Source: Stenotrophomonas sp. MYb238 (lineage in GTDB: Bacteria > Pseudomonadota > Gammaproteobacteria > Xanthomonadales > Xanthomonadaceae). From it: 64,000 nt of DNA. Shown one piece after another: positions 1 through 11,608 of this stretch. The DNA lies in the NCBI RefSeq assembly GCF_009496535.1, contig NZ_WIDL01000017.1, forward strand, positions 41,295 to 105,294, read 5' to 3'. The notes below the pieces were generated by a model. It made no database searches and was not told where the DNA came from. It saw only the letters and a program-made list of their open reading frames with translations. Made by a program: the position numbers and the translations under genes. Each line of letters opens with the position of its first letter. The first letter of the stretch is position 1.

Positions 1-763
1 ACAGCCCGCCGATCAGCACCACGCTGATCGCGAACGCTGGCAGCGCGTCGATCAGGCCGTGGTTCTTGAACGCGGCGAACACCACCAGCAGCAGTACGCC
101 TATCGCACCGCCCTGCAAGGCCAGCGCGAAGGTACGGTGGCTCTCGCGCTTGCGCCATGCGAACACCAGTCCGGCCAATGCGGCAAGGCTGATGCCGGCC
201 AGGCGGAACGCGGGCGGGAAACTGAACCAGCCGGCATCGCTGCCGTACTTGAGCAGCGCCGCCACGCCGGCCAGCAGCACCAGCATGCCGACCTTGACCG
301 GCACGTTGCCGGTGGTGAACCACTGCTTGACGCGCGCGATGCCGCGCTCGACGAAACCGGGCTCTGCCGGCGCCCATGCTTCGGGCCGTGGCGCGGAAGC
401 CGGGATGGGGCGTGCCGGCGGCGGCGCCAGGGGTTCCGGCAGAGGCGGCAACGGCGGTGCTTCCACGGGCCGAAGCGGCTCGGCCGCCTGCCTCGTGGGT
501 TCGGGTTCGGGTTCGGGCTCTGGCTCAGGTGCGGAAGGCGCGAACGCTCCCGCCTGCGGCGACGGTTCCTGCCAGGCGTTGCCCCATTCCGCGGCCGGGG
601 ACGGGGCCGCTTCGCCAGCCGGCGCGGACGCCAGCGACGCCTCGAGCGCGGCGACGCGCCGCTTGAGCGAGGACACCGACACCAGCGCCATGACCAGCAG
701 CACCGGCACCGCCAGCACCACCACGACAGCCAGCATCCCAAAGAACATCAACGCGCCATCCAT
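1..763 (-). CDS. DUF2339 membrane protein, N-terminal part (runs off the window)
   Basis: Reading leftwards from the ATG at 763, 254 codons stay open to the window edge, so only the N-terminal part is visible. The protein starts with one membrane segment (about residues 5-25), then a long Pro/Glu/Ala-rich linker (about 30-130) with an EP dipeptide run, then closely spaced hydrophobic helices from about residue 145 onwards with Lys/Arg-rich turns. One signal anchor, an acidic/proline linker and then many short helices is the layout of large DUF2339 polytopic inner-membrane proteins, whose function is unknown. The start follows a GAGGA-like ribosome site. Shorter frames on the other strand here are GC shadows. 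The family call rests on architecture and is fairly sure. Confidence 0.7.
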   Translation of the reverse strand, partial: MDGALMFFGMLAVVVVLAVPVLLVMALVSVSSLKRRVAALEASLASAPAGEAAPSPAAEWGNAWQEPSPQAGAFAPSAPEPEPEPEPEPTRQAAEPLRPVEAPPLPPLPEPLAPPPARPIPASAPRPEAWAPAEPGFVERGIARVKQWFTTGNVPVKVGMLVLLAGVAALLKYGSDAGWFSFPPAFRLAGISLAALAGLVFAWRKRESHRTFALALQGGAIGVLLLVVFAAFKNHGLIDALPAFAISVVLIGGL

Positions 764-891
764 TCCTCGTCCTTGTCACCGGGAGGTGCGGCACCACCTT
801 ATCCGCGCTTCGCCGAAACGCAAGATGCGGCATGGCCGGTCCGTGGCGTACGGGCAGGAGGGCACGGCCCGCCACATGGCCTCTTCACCAC

Positions 892-963
892 GTAGGAGCG
901 CACTTCAGTGCGCGATGGGGCTTTGCCGGGAAGACCCCATCGCGCACTGAAGTGCGCTCCTAC
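892..963. repeat. GTAG palindromic element 1 (GCACT arm type)
   Basis: A 72-base element begins GTAGGAGCGCAC and ends with the exact complement. The outer arms are about 22 bases each and pair perfectly around a GC-rich centre. Each arm also folds on itself (GCACT-TC-AGTGC). It resembles the SMAG/REP class of Stenotrophomonas. It lies between the 3' side of gap and the 5' side of the DUF2339 gene, outside both. Confidence 0.9.
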
Positions 964-998
964 GAGTGCGCCCTGCCCGGCCGCAGGGTGGCGGGACG

Positions 999-1028
999 AA
1001 AAAGAAGGGCGCCTGTCCGGCGCCCTTC
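999..1028 (-). terminator. Rho-independent terminator of gap
   Basis: A perfect 10-bp stem (1004-1013 with 1019-1028) with a 5-base loop is followed, on the minus strand, by a run of five T. It starts 24 bases past the gap stop codon, the expected place. Confidence 0.85.
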
Positions 1029-1051
1029 TCCATTCAACCGCGACGGACCGG

Positions 1052-3909
<2,858 letters not shown>

Positions 3910-3937
3910 CGGGAACAGCCCCCCTCCGGCACGGGTT

Positions 3938-4321
3938 TCACCCCTGTTGCCTGGCCTGGATCATTCTGTCGATGGTGTAGCCAAAGGCATAACGGCGCAG
4001 CTGCTCGACCATCGCCCGCCCGCGCTCATCATGCAGCCCCAGGCTGCTGCCGAGGACATGCTTGGCATAGGCATCCATGGGAGCCTTGCAACTGGCCTGC
4101 GCCGCATGCGCCACTTCGCTGGCGGTGAAGCCGGGGAAATCGAGCCCCATCGCATAGCGATCCCCGATCAGCCGTTTCACGTAGTCGGCATGGCACTCGA
4201 GCACCTTGGCCTCGAGAGTGGCGACAGCATCCGGTGGTGGCTCGGTGGCCGTGGCCGGCAGAACGGTCATGCTCCCGCCGAACAGTACGGCGAACTTCCA
4301 TGCATTCGATACAACTGTCAT
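3938..4321 (-). CDS. Small exported protein of unknown function
   Basis: A 127-residue protein that I do not recognise. The first about 26 residues (Lys, then a hydrophobic stretch, then PATA|TE) look like a signal peptide, so the product is probably periplasmic. The mature part is helical and polar with two cysteines (about residues 43 and 78) that could form one disulfide. The gene lies 51 bases after the BlaR1-like gene on the same strand, so it may be the third gene of the blaI-blaR1-like operon and its target or accessory. Function is not assigned. Confidence 0.6.
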   Translation of the reverse strand: MTVVSNAWKFAVLFGGSMTVLPATATEPPPDAVATLEAKVLECHADYVKRLIGDRYAMGLDFPGFTASEVAHAAQASCKAPMDAYAKHVLGSSLGLHDERGRAMVEQLRRYAFGYTIDRMIQARQQG

Positions 4322-4372
4322 GGCTTCTCCTTGGCTTGCGTCGATTGAACACCGGATGACGCTCCGGCAGCG

Positions 4373-5710
4373 CTACTCGGGCGGACGTGATTTCCCGCAG
4401 ATCACCACGCCCGCTTCTGTCCCCGGCAAACTCACCTGGCACGTTCCCTGAGGCGAGATGCGCGACCTGCTGGTGTCTATGGCGAACCACTCGTATTCGC
4501 CGCGGTCGGCCCATCCTTCCGGGGCGGCGGTCGATTTCATGAAGGCATCCCAATAGAACGCCTCGCTGGCGCGTGCCGCTACCCGATGCCCGTTGCGGTA
4601 AGTCGGCGCATAGCGGTACTGCCTGACCGCATCCAGGGCTGCGGCGTCGAACACACCCTTGGGCTCTGACGACTGCACAGTCGCGCCAGTCACGCGGCCA
4701 TCCACATCTATCTCCACCGTCACGGTAACCGCGCCGTTGATGCCGTCGGCTCCGTCGGGATACTCCGCAGCCACCGTCCTGAGCGCTGCTGGCCCCTCAA
4801 TGGCCGGCGATCCGGCGTCGACGGCCGGTTGCGCCGCCCATGCCGCATAGCCAAGCCCGGTCGACAGGCCCGCGCACAGCAGCACGATCGCGAACCACTG
4901 CTTCTTTCCGGGCACGGGACGCTTCAACATGGCGATGCGCGCCTTCAACGGATGATGGTTTTGCCAGTGACAACCCACCGGCAACGGCGACAGCGCCAGC
5001 CCGGTCTTGAGCATGGCGTCGCCGTAACTGCGGCGTGCGCCGGCGCTGCGGGCGACGACGCGTTCGTCGCAGGACAATTCCTGGTCCTCGCGGCAGCGGC
5101 GCACCGCCAGCGGCAGCAGCGGGTTGAACCAGTACAGGCACTGCATCGCCGCCAGCAGCGCGTTGACGACGGTGTCGCCGCGGCGCAGGTGCACCTGTTC
5201 GTGCAGCAGCACGAGCCGGCGCTCCGGCGCGGTATAGCGCTGTTCGAAATCCACCGGCAGCACGATGCGCGGCCGCCACAGGCCGACGACGGCCGGCAGC
5301 CCGGCGGCGGCGCGCGCCTGCCATGACCCGTCGTCGCGACGCCGCAGCATTCCCAGTCCACGGACGAAACGGCGCTGCTGCCGCAGCAGCCATGCCATCG
5401 TCAGCAACGCTCCCGCCAGCCAGGCGCCGCCCAGCAGCAAGGCCCACGGCAGTGTCGCCATGTCCGGCGCCAGCGCGGCGTTGGCCGCCGGCATCGTCGC
5501 GCCGATGGCCGTCATCGGCAGCACCGCGCTGCGTGGCGCCGGCAGCAGTACCGCGACCAGCGCCACCGGCACCGCCAGCCACAACAGATAGGCCGCGCTG
5601 GCGCCGAGACGGTGCCGCACCGTACCGCGCAGGGCCAGCACCACGGCCATCGCCACGCCGCTGGCCAGCGCGGTTTCCAGCAAGGCCTGCATGACGTCAG
5701 GGCTGGTCAT
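4373..5710 (-). CDS. BlaR1/M56-family membrane metallopeptidase with TonB-like C-terminal domain
   Basis: Inner-membrane sensor-protease of the M56 (BlaR1/MecR1) family, which in known systems cleaves its partner BlaI-type repressor on signal. The 445 residues hold three N-terminal membrane helices (about 10-30, 38-60, 85-110), a cytoplasmic zinc protease domain with HEQVH at 170-174 and the downstream EDQELSCDERV segment, and a fourth helix near 275-290. The outer part is not a penicillin-binding domain. It is a TonB/TolA C-terminal-like fold (about 310-390, with TVEIDVDGRVTGATV and YAPTYRNG), as in many proteobacterial M56 proteins. Its start overlaps the end of the repressor gene by 14 bases. 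The ligand cannot be told from sequence; a beta-lactam role is not implied. Confidence 0.88.
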   Translation of the reverse strand: MTSPDVMQALLETALASGVAMAVVLALRGTVRHRLGASAAYLLWLAVPVALVAVLLPAPRSAVLPMTAIGATMPAANAALAPDMATLPWALLLGGAWLAGALLTMAWLLRQQRRFVRGLGMLRRRDDGSWQARAAAGLPAVVGLWRPRIVLPVDFEQRYTAPERRLVLLHEQVHLRRGDTVVNALLAAMQCLYWFNPLLPLAVRRCREDQELSCDERVVARSAGARRSYGDAMLKTGLALSPLPVGCHWQNHHPLKARIAMLKRPVPGKKQWFAIVLLCAGLSTGLGYAAWAAQPAVDAGSPAIEGPAALRTVAAEYPDGADGINGAVTVTVEIDVDGRVTGATVQSSEPKGVFDAAALDAVRQYRYAPTYRNGHRVAARASEAFYWDAFMKSTAAPEGWADRGEYEWFAIDTSRSRISPQGTCQVSLPGTEAGVVICGKSRPPE

Positions 5711-6071
5711 CGTCGAGCTCCTCCAGCAGCCTGCGCAGTTCGGCCACGTCGTCGCGGCTCAGCCTGCGGTGCTGGCTGAAATGCGCCACCAGCGGCGCGA
5801 CGCGACCGTCGAACAGGCGTTCGAGCAGGCTGCTGCTCTCCTCCAGCAGCCACGCATCACGCTGCACCCGCGGCGCGTACAGGTAACGGCGCCCGTCCTT
5901 CGCGGCGCTGATCGCACCCTTGTTGAGCAGGCGGTTGAGCAGGGTCTTGACCGTGGCCTCGGCCCAGTCGTTGCGGCCGGCCAGGCGCGCCATCACCTCG
6001 TCGGCGGCGAGCGGATGCGCCTCCCACAGGATCTCCATCACCACCGCCTCGGCTTCGCTGATCCGGATCAT
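5697..6071 (-). CDS. BlaI/MecI-family transcriptional repressor
   Basis: Winged-helix dimeric repressor of 124 residues. The N-terminal helix-turn-helix (ISEAEAVVMEILWE to WAEATVKTLLNRLLNKGAI, about 4-55) is typical of BlaI/MecI/CopY, followed by the RRYLYAP wing and a C-terminal dimerisation helix region (65-120). It should bind TAC-N4-GTA type dyads and be inactivated by cleavage by the M56 protease encoded immediately downstream. Two such dyads lie 4 bases upstream of its own ATG, so self-repression is likely. The two genes overlap and are surely co-transcribed. Confidence 0.9.
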   Translation of the reverse strand: MIRISEAEAVVMEILWEAHPLAADEVMARLAGRNDWAEATVKTLLNRLLNKGAISAAKDGRRYLYAPRVQRDAWLLEESSSLLERLFDGRVAPLVAHFSQHRRLSRDDVAELRRLLEELDDDQP

Positions 6072-6074
6072 CGT

Positions 6075-6108
6075 TTACGCCCGTAATTTTTATCGATTAC
6101 ACGAGTAA
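6075..6108 (-). promoter_or_regulatory. Tandem BlaI-type operator (two TTAC-N4-GTAA dyads)
   Basis: TTAC-GCCC-GTAA (6075-6086) and TTAC-ACGA-GTAA (6097-6108) are two dyads whose centres are exactly 22 bp apart, two helical turns. The TAC-N4-GTA core matches the half-site spacing of known BlaI/MecI operators. They sit directly upstream of the repressor gene in an AT-rich patch that would also hold its promoter. The divergent acetyl-CoA hydrolase gene begins 53 bases beyond, so it could share control. Confidence 0.7.
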
Positions 6109-6160
6109 ACGAAATGTCTGTCAAGCGCCCCGACCGGGAATTCATCGCCCGGATGCTGTA

Positions 6161-8146
6161 ATGCCGTCTCCCCGCAACGACGCCCCCGCCATGCCCCACC
6201 ATGTGACCGATCCCGATGCCGCCGCGGCGTGGCTGCTGGCCCACGTCGAGGGGCCGCTGCGCATCGGCGCGCCGCTGGCGCTGGGCAAGCCGCACCGCCT
6301 GCTCAACGCGCTCTACGCCCGCATCGAGAACGATCCCTCGCGCCCGCTGCAGCTCTACACCGCGCTTTCGCTCGATCCGCCGCAGGCCGGTGGCGACGGC
6401 CTGGAAGCGCGCTTCCTGCGCCCGTTCGTCGAACGCCATTTCGGCGCGGATTTCCCGCGCCTGGCCTATGCGCGGGCGGTCGCGCGCGACGCCCTGCCCG
6501 CGCACGTGCAGGTGGAGGAGTTCTACATGCAGTCCGGCGCGCTGCTGGGCTCCTCGCAGGCGCAGCGCGCCTATACCAGCCTCAACTACACCCAGGCCGC
6601 CGACGCGGTGGCGCAGCGCGCGCCGCACGCCATCGTGCAGAAGGTGGCGCGCCGCGCAGGCACCACGCGGCTGTCGCTGTCGTGCAACAACGACATCACC
6701 CAGGACACGCTCGATGCCATCGCCGCGCGCGGCCTGCCGCGCCCGCTGCTGATCGCCGAGATCGACCCGGAGCTGCCGTGGCTGGGCGGCACCGCCACGG
6801 TGGACGCGGCGTTCTTCGACCTGGTGGTCGACCCGCCCGGTCCGTATCCGAAACTGTTCGGCCTGCCGCGGCAACCGGTGAGCGATGCCGACTACGCCAT
6901 CGGCCTGTACGCCAGCGCACTGGTACGCGACGGCGGCACCCTGCAGATCGGCATCGGCGCGCTGGCCGACGCGCTCAGCCATGCGCTGGTGCTGCGCCAT
7001 ACCGACAACGCCCGTTACCGCCAGGTGCTGCGCGCGCTCGATCCCACGCTGGAAGATCATCCGCTGGTGCGCGAGATCGGCGGGCTGGGGCCGTTCGAAA
7101 CCGGCCTGTACGGCTGCAGCGAGATGCTCAACGAGGGCTTCCGCAGGCTGGTGCAGAGCGGCGTGATCCGGCGCAAGGTGCACGACGACCTGGCGCTGAT
7201 GCAGCGCCTGGCCGGCGGCAACGCCTATACCGCCGACCACGCGCGGCTGGCCGAGGAAGGCGAATACCTGCATGGCGCGTTCTATCTCGGCTCGCCGGAG
7301 TTCTACGACTGGCTGCGGCACCTACCCGAGGACGAATGCCGCGCCATCGGCATGCGCCGCATCAGCGAGATCAACCAGCTCTACGGCGGCGACGAGACCC
7401 TGCAGCGGCTGCAGCGCCGCGATGCGCGCTTCTTCAATTCCTGCATGATGGCCACCGCGCTCGGCGCGGCGGTATCCGACGCGCTGGAGGATGGGCGCGT
7501 GGTGTCCGGCGTCGGTGGCCAGTACAACTTCGTGGCGATGGCGCACGCGCTGGCGGACGCGCGCAGCGTGCTGATGTTCCGCGCCGTGCGCGAGAGCGGC
7601 GACGGCGCGCAGTCCAACGTGCGCTGGAACTACGGCCACACCACCATCGCGCGCCACCTGCGCGACGTCTTCATCGACGAATACGGCATCGCCGACCTGC
7701 GCGGCAGGACCGACGAGCAGTGCGTCATCGCCATGGCCGGCATCGCCGACGCCGCCTTCCAGGCGCCGCTGCTGGAACAGGCGAAGGCGGCGAAGAAGCT
7801 GGCGCGCGACTTCGCCGCGCCGGCGCACTGGCAGCGCAACCGCGCCGACGCGCTTGCCGCCGCGCTGGCGCCGTTCCGTCGCGACGGCACCCTGCCCGAC
7901 TATCCGCTGGGCAGCGATTTCACCCCGGTCGAGCAGGACCTGCTGCGCGCCCTGACCTGGTTGAAGGCCAACACCGGCAGCGTCGGCGGCAAGCTGCGCA
8001 CCGTGCTCGCCGCCCTGCGCCAGCGCGCCGGCGACAACGACGCCATGTACCTGCAGCGCATGGGGCTGGCGCACCCGGCCGGGCTGGGCGAACGGCTCGA
8101 TGCCCGCCTGCTGCGCCTGGCGCTGGCGCGTACGGCGCGCGCCTGA
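6161..8146 (+). CDS. Acetyl-CoA hydrolase/transferase family protein
   Basis: Cytosolic enzyme of the acetyl-CoA hydrolase / CoA-transferase family (acyl-CoA to free acid or CoA exchange). At 661 residues it is longer than the usual 430-500 residue members and belongs to a long variant seen in proteobacteria. The C-terminal half carries the family signature with GVGGQYNFVAMAHAL (about 447-461), the following RTDEQ and IADAAFQ blocks and a glutamate-containing active-site loop. The N-terminal half has the LQIGIGALADAL motif. A second ATG at 6191 is an equally possible start. The gene is transcribed away from the BlaI-like repressor across a short shared control region. The true acyl substrate cannot be read from sequence. 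Confidence 0.8.
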   Translation: MPSPRNDAPAMPHHVTDPDAAAAWLLAHVEGPLRIGAPLALGKPHRLLNALYARIENDPSRPLQLYTALSLDPPQAGGDGLEARFLRPFVERHFGADFPRLAYARAVARDALPAHVQVEEFYMQSGALLGSSQAQRAYTSLNYTQAADAVAQRAPHAIVQKVARRAGTTRLSLSCNNDITQDTLDAIAARGLPRPLLIAEIDPELPWLGGTATVDAAFFDLVVDPPGPYPKLFGLPRQPVSDADYAIGLYASALVRDGGTLQIGIGALADALSHALVLRHTDNARYRQVLRALDPTLEDHPLVREIGGLGPFETGLYGCSEMLNEGFRRLVQSGVIRRKVHDDLALMQRLAGGNAYTADHARLAEEGEYLHGAFYLGSPEFYDWLRHLPEDECRAIGMRRISEINQLYGGDETLQRLQRRDARFFNSCMMATALGAAVSDALEDGRVVSGVGGQYNFVAMAHALADARSVLMFRAVRESGDGAQSNVRWNYGHTTIARHLRDVFIDEYGIADLRGRTDEQCVIAMAGIADAAFQAPLLEQAKAAKKLARDFAAPAHWQRNRADALAAALAPFRRDGTLPDYPLGSDFTPVEQDLLRALTWLKANTGSVGGKLRTVLAALRQRAGDNDAMYLQRMGLAHPAGLGERLDARLLRLALARTARA

Positions 8147-8165
8147 ACCTCGCCGCGCGCGGCGC

Positions 8166-8558
8166 TCAGCCGTCCGCGGCGGCCGGATCGTGCTGCAGGA
8201 TGTTCACCAGCTTGCCGAACGGGTCGCGCACGAAGAACCGGCGCACGCCCCAGGGTTCGCGCGCGGGCCCGTATTCGATGGCGATGCCGGCGTTGCGGAC
8301 GCGACGCAGCGCTTCGTCCAGATCGTCGACCTCCACCGAAAGATCGGGCACTGGCGTCCCCGCTCCGCCTTCGCTGGCGAAGCTCAGCTGCGTGGCCATG
8401 CGCGAATCGGCCGCGTAGGTGCGTATCCAGCCATGGTCCATGGCCAGTTCCAGCCCGAGGACGGCGTGATAGAACGCGTCGGCGGCGGCCGGGTCGTCCG
8501 TGCGGATGTTGGCGACGATACGGTTCACTTTCACTGGTTGCTCCACGGTGTGTGTCAT
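8166..8558 (-). CDS. VOC (glyoxalase/dioxygenase-fold) protein, second of a pair
   Basis: A 130-residue single-domain vicinal-oxygen-chelate protein with two beta-alpha-beta-beta-beta modules. Landmarks are DPAAADAFYHAVLGLEL in module one, and VDDLDEALRRVRNAGI then WGVRRFFVRDPFGKLVNILQ in module two. Members range from glyoxalases and drug-binding proteins to dioxygenases; the substrate is not evident. Its start overlaps the stop of the upstream VOC gene (ATGA), so the two are translated together. Ancient duplication of the pair is possible, but the two are quite diverged. Confidence 0.85.
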   Translation of the reverse strand: MTHTVEQPVKVNRIVANIRTDDPAAADAFYHAVLGLELAMDHGWIRTYAADSRMATQLSFASEGGAGTPVPDLSVEVDDLDEALRRVRNAGIAIEYGPAREPWGVRRFFVRDPFGKLVNILQHDPAAADG

Positions 8559-8935
8559 TGCCCGGCCGGCGGCTCCCAGAGCTCGACCTTGTTGCCTTCC
8601 GGGTCGATGACCCAGCCGAATTTTCCCTGTTCGGAGGTCTCGGTCCTGTCGACGACGTCGCAGCCTTCGGCATGCAGCACCGGCAGCAGCGCCTCCAGGT
8701 CGGCGACGCGGAAGTTGACCATGAACGAGGAAGTGCTTGGCGCCATGTAGGTCGTGTCGGCGGCGAACGGGCTCCAGATCGTCATGCCCGGTGAGCTGCC
8801 CTCGCCACCCCACGAGAACACCGCGCCGTTCCAGCCGGCGACGTCGAGCCCGAGATGATCGCGGTACCAGGCCGCCAGCGCCGCCGGGTCCTGCGCCTTG
8901 AAGAAGATGCCGCCGATACCGGTCACGCGCTTCAT
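8555..8935 (-). CDS. VOC (glyoxalase/dioxygenase-fold) protein, first of a pair
   Basis: A 126-residue VOC-fold protein: GIGGIFFKAQDPAALAAWYRDHLGLDV in the first module, then VADLEALLPVLHAEG and GWVIDPEGNKVELWEPP in the second. The terminal D-P-x-G-N-x-x-E-L-W-E motif supplies the usual metal-binding Glu. It probably acts as a small cytosolic metal enzyme or ligand-binding protein; substrate unknown. It forms a two-gene operon with the downstream VOC gene by a 4-base stop/start overlap. A tandem repeat region fills the DNA upstream. Confidence 0.85.
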   Translation of the reverse strand: MKRVTGIGGIFFKAQDPAALAAWYRDHLGLDVAGWNGAVFSWGGEGSSPGMTIWSPFAADTTYMAPSTSSFMVNFRVADLEALLPVLHAEGCDVVDRTETSEQGKFGWVIDPEGNKVELWEPPAGQ

Positions 8936-9065
8936 GTGGCTTCTCCGGATGTGCCGCCCGCGACGGGAGGCCTGCGGCCGATGCTCGCATGCGGATGGAG
9001 TCGGGGCCAGCGTGCAGACGGGAGGTTCTCCGGCCGGTGCCTCGCCAACGCCGGAGAACCTGGCC

Positions 9066-9133
9066 GTAGGAGCGACTTCAGTCGCGAAGGGGCATCGCCG
9101 GGAAAGCCCTTTCGCGACTGAAGTCGCTCCTAC
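9066..9133. repeat. GTAG palindromic element 2 (GACT arm type)
   Basis: A 68-base element, GTAGGAGCGACTTCAGTCGC and its complement around a centre; arms pair perfectly. It lies in the first copy of the 210-bp tandem unit. Confidence 0.9.
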
Positions 9134-9275
9134 GAAGAGCGGGAGGCGCTCCCGCCGGAGGAGGGCCCAAGAACGGGAGGCCTGCGGCCGATGCTCGCAT
9201 GCTGATGGAATCGGGGCCAGCGCGCAGACGGGAGGTTGTCCGGCCGACGCCCCGCCAACGCTGGATGACTTGGTC

Positions 9276-9343
9276 GTAGGAGCGACTTCAGTCGCGAAGA
9301 GGCGTCGCCGGGAAAGCCCCTTCGCGACTGAAGTCGCTCCTAC
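9276..9343. repeat. GTAG palindromic element 3 (GACT arm type)
   Basis: Same arm type as element 2 and exactly 210 bases further on, in the second tandem unit. The arms are unchanged although the surrounding unit has diverged. Confidence 0.9.
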
Positions 9344-9379
9344 GAAGAGCGGGGCGCTCCCGCCGGAGGAGAGCCAAAG

Positions 9380-9405
9380 AAAAGGCCGGGAAATCCCGGC
9401 CTTTT
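9380..9405 (-). terminator. Rho-independent terminator of tkt
   Basis: An 11-bp stem AAAAGGCCGGG with its complement and a 4-base loop is flanked by A/T runs on both sides. It lies 25 bases past the tkt stop and could act in both directions. Confidence 0.85.
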
Positions 9406-9429
9406 CTCACGCCGATACGCTGCCGCGCA

Positions 9430-11436
9430 TCAGTTCGCCAGCTGCGCCTTCGCGGCGGCGACCACCGCTTCGGTGGTGATGCCGAAGTGCTGGTACAGCT
9501 TGTCGGCCGGGGCCGACGCGCCGAAGGTGTCCAGGCCGACCACGGCGCCGTCCAGGCCCACGTACTGGCGCCAGAAACCGGTGACGCCGGCTTCCACCGC
9601 CACGCGCGCGCGGATGGCGCGCGGCAGCACGGATTCGCGGTAGGCCGCGTCCTGGCGGTCGAACACGTTGGTGGACGGCATCGACACCACGCGGGTCTTG
9701 ATGCCGGCCGCGTCCAGCTCGGCCTTGGCGGCCATGGCCAGGCCCACTTCCGAGCCGGTGCCGATCAGGATCACGTCCGGCGTGCCGGCGGCGTCGGCCA
9801 GCACGTAGCCGCCGCGTTCGATCTGCTTGACCTGCTCGGCGCTGCGCTGCTGCGGGGCCAGGTTCTGGCGGCTGAAGATCAGGCAGCTCGGGTTGTCCTT
9901 GCGCAGGATCGCGGCCTTCCAGCTCACCGCCGACTCGGCGGCGTCGCAGGGGCGCCACACGTCGTTGTTGGGGATGTAGCGCAACGAGGCGACGTGCTCG
10001 ACCGGCTGGTGGGTCGGGCCGTCCTCGCCCAGGCCGATGGAGTCGTGGGTGAACACGTGGATGACGTGCGCCGGGATCAGCGCGCTCATGCGCAGCGCGT
10101 TGCGGGCGTAGTCGCTGAACACCAGGAAGGTCGCGTCGAACGGCAGGAAGCCGCCGTGCAGGGCCAGGCCGTTGGCGATCGCGCTCATGCCGAACTCGCG
10201 CACGCCGTAGTGCACGTAGTTGGCCTGCGCGTCGTCGCCGACCACGGTGTGCGCGCCCTTCCACAGCGTCAGGTTGGAACCGGCCAGGTCGGCCGAGCCG
10301 CCGATGATTTCCGGCAGCAGCGGCGCGAAGGCCTGGATCGCGTTCTGCGAGGCCTTGCGCGAGGCGATGTTCGGCGCCTCGGCCTGCACCTGGGCGATGT
10401 AGGCATCGGCCTGGGCGACGAAGTCGGCCGGCAGCTCGCCATGCGAACGGCGGGTCAGTTCGGCGGCTTCGGCCGGGAACTGCGCGGCGTACTTGTCGAA
10501 CAGCTGCTCCCACTCGGCCTGGCGCAGGGTGCCGGTACCGCCGGCGCGCCAGCCGGCATAGATCTCTTCGGGGATCTCGAACGGGCCGTAGTCCCAGCCC
10601 AGCGCCTTGCGGGTGGCTTCCAGCTCGTCCTTGCCCAGCGGCGCGCCATGGCTGGATTCCTGGCCGGCCTTGTTCGGCGAACCGAACCCGATGGTGGTCT
10701 TGCAGCAGATCAGGGTCGGCCTGTCGAACTGCGACAGCGCCGCGTCGATGGCCGCCTTGATGCTGTCCGGGTCGTGGCCGTCGACGCCGCGCACCACGTT
10801 CCAGCCGTAGGCCTCGAAGCGCGCCGGGGTGTCGTCGGTGAACCAGCCTTCCACTTCGCCGTCGATGGAGATGTTGTTGTCGTCCCAGAAGCACACCAGC
10901 TTGCCCAGGCCCCAGGTGCCGGCCAGCGAGGCGGCTTCGTGCGAGATGCCTTCCATCAGGCAGCCATCGCCCATGAACACCCAGGTGCGGTGGTCGACGA
11001 CTTCGAATTCCGGGCGGTTGTAGCGCTGCGCCAGCAGCTTCTCGGCCAGCGCGAAGCCCACGGCGTTGGCCAGGCCCTGGCCGAGCGGACCGGTGGTGGT
11101 CTCCACGCCCGGGGTTTCATGGCGCTCCGGGTGGCCGGCGGTGTGGCTGCCCAGCTGGCGGAACAGCTTCAGCTGTTCGATCGGCAGGTCGTAGCCGCTC
11201 AGGTGCAGCAGCGCGTACTGCAGCATCGAGCCGTGGCCGTTGGACAGCACGAAGCGGTCGCGGTTGAACCACTTCGGGTTGTTCGGGTTGTGGCGGAGGT
11301 AGTCGTTCCAGAGCACCTCGGCGATGTCGGCCATGCCCATCGGCATGCCCGGATGACCGGAGTTGGCGGCTTGTACCGCATCGGCGGCGAGGAAACGGAT
11401 GGCGTTCGCCAACTGGCGGCGGGTGGGCTGCGTCAT
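9430..11436 (-). CDS. tkt: Transketolase
   Basis: Thiamine-diphosphate enzyme of the non-oxidative pentose phosphate pathway that moves two-carbon units between sugar phosphates. It has 668 residues, the normal length. Visible features are [10 protein letters not shown] near residue 25, the ThDP motif [18 protein letters not shown] (about 157-174), the pyrimidine domain with [19 protein letters not shown] and the donor-histidine loop [18 protein letters not shown]. The ATG at 11436 (MTQPTRRQL) matches family N termini; the open frame extends 20 codons further without homology. It stands alone with its own terminator. With rpiA in the same window it supplies the pentose phosphate branch. Confidence 0.96.
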   Translation of the reverse strand: MTQPTRRQLANAIRFLAADAVQAANSGHPGMPMGMADIAEVLWNDYLRHNPNNPKWFNRDRFVLSNGHGSMLQYALLHLSGYDLPIEQLKLFRQLGSHTAGHPERHETPGVETTTGPLGQGLANAVGFALAEKLLAQRYNRPEFEVVDHRTWVFMGDGCLMEGISHEAASLAGTWGLGKLVCFWDDNNISIDGEVEGWFTDDTPARFEAYGWNVVRGVDGHDPDSIKAAIDAALSQFDRPTLICCKTTIGFGSPNKAGQESSHGAPLGKDELEATRKALGWDYGPFEIPEEIYAGWRAGGTGTLRQAEWEQLFDKYAAQFPAEAAELTRRSHGELPADFVAQADAYIAQVQAEAPNIASRKASQNAIQAFAPLLPEIIGGSADLAGSNLTLWKGAHTVVGDDAQANYVHYGVREFGMSAIANGLALHGGFLPFDATFLVFSDYARNALRMSALIPAHVIHVFTHDSIGLGEDGPTHQPVEHVASLRYIPNNDVWRPCDAAESAVSWKAAILRKDNPSCLIFSRQNLAPQQRSAEQVKQIERGGYVLADAAGTPDVILIGTGSEVGLAMAAKAELDAAGIKTRVVSMPSTNVFDRQDAAYRESVLPRAIRARVAVEAGVTGFWRQYVGLDGAVVGLDTFGASAPADKLYQHFGITTEAVVAAAKAQLAN

Positions 11437-11557
11437 GGTTCGTCGGGTCGGGAGGCTCCCGCGGAGCTGCGGGCGGCCTATTGTCCCACAGAGCACCGGG
11501 CAGGTCAGGCCATGTCCGCCTGCGGCAGAGGCAAGCGCGGCCTGCTTCCGGAACGGC

Positions 11558-11582
11558 GAAGGCCGCCCGGTGGGCGGCCTTC
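11558..11582 (-). terminator. GC hairpin after the DAACS symporter gene
   Basis: An 11-bp perfect stem (GAAGGCCGCCC and complement) with a 3-base loop lies 26 bases past the symporter stop. No T run follows on the minus strand, so strength is uncertain. Confidence 0.6.
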
Positions 11583-11608
11583 GTCTACGTCCCGACCCTG
11601 CGGCCGGC

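Larger units (their letters stand above)
8963..9379. repeat. 210-bp tandem duplication (two copies) carrying GTAG elements
   Basis: Two copies of a unit of 210 bases (about 8963-9172 and 9173-9379) are similar along their whole length, with scattered substitutions and small indels. Each contains a full GTAG palindrome and flanking GC-rich DNA. The region between the VOC pair and tkt (8936-9429) otherwise holds only the tkt terminator; no gene is supported. Confidence 0.85.

Noticed and set aside
59-950. Long plus-strand frames rich in Gly, Arg and Ala at the left edge
   Set aside because: They are the GC shadow of the minus-strand DUF2339 gene, whose frame has a clear membrane-protein pattern.
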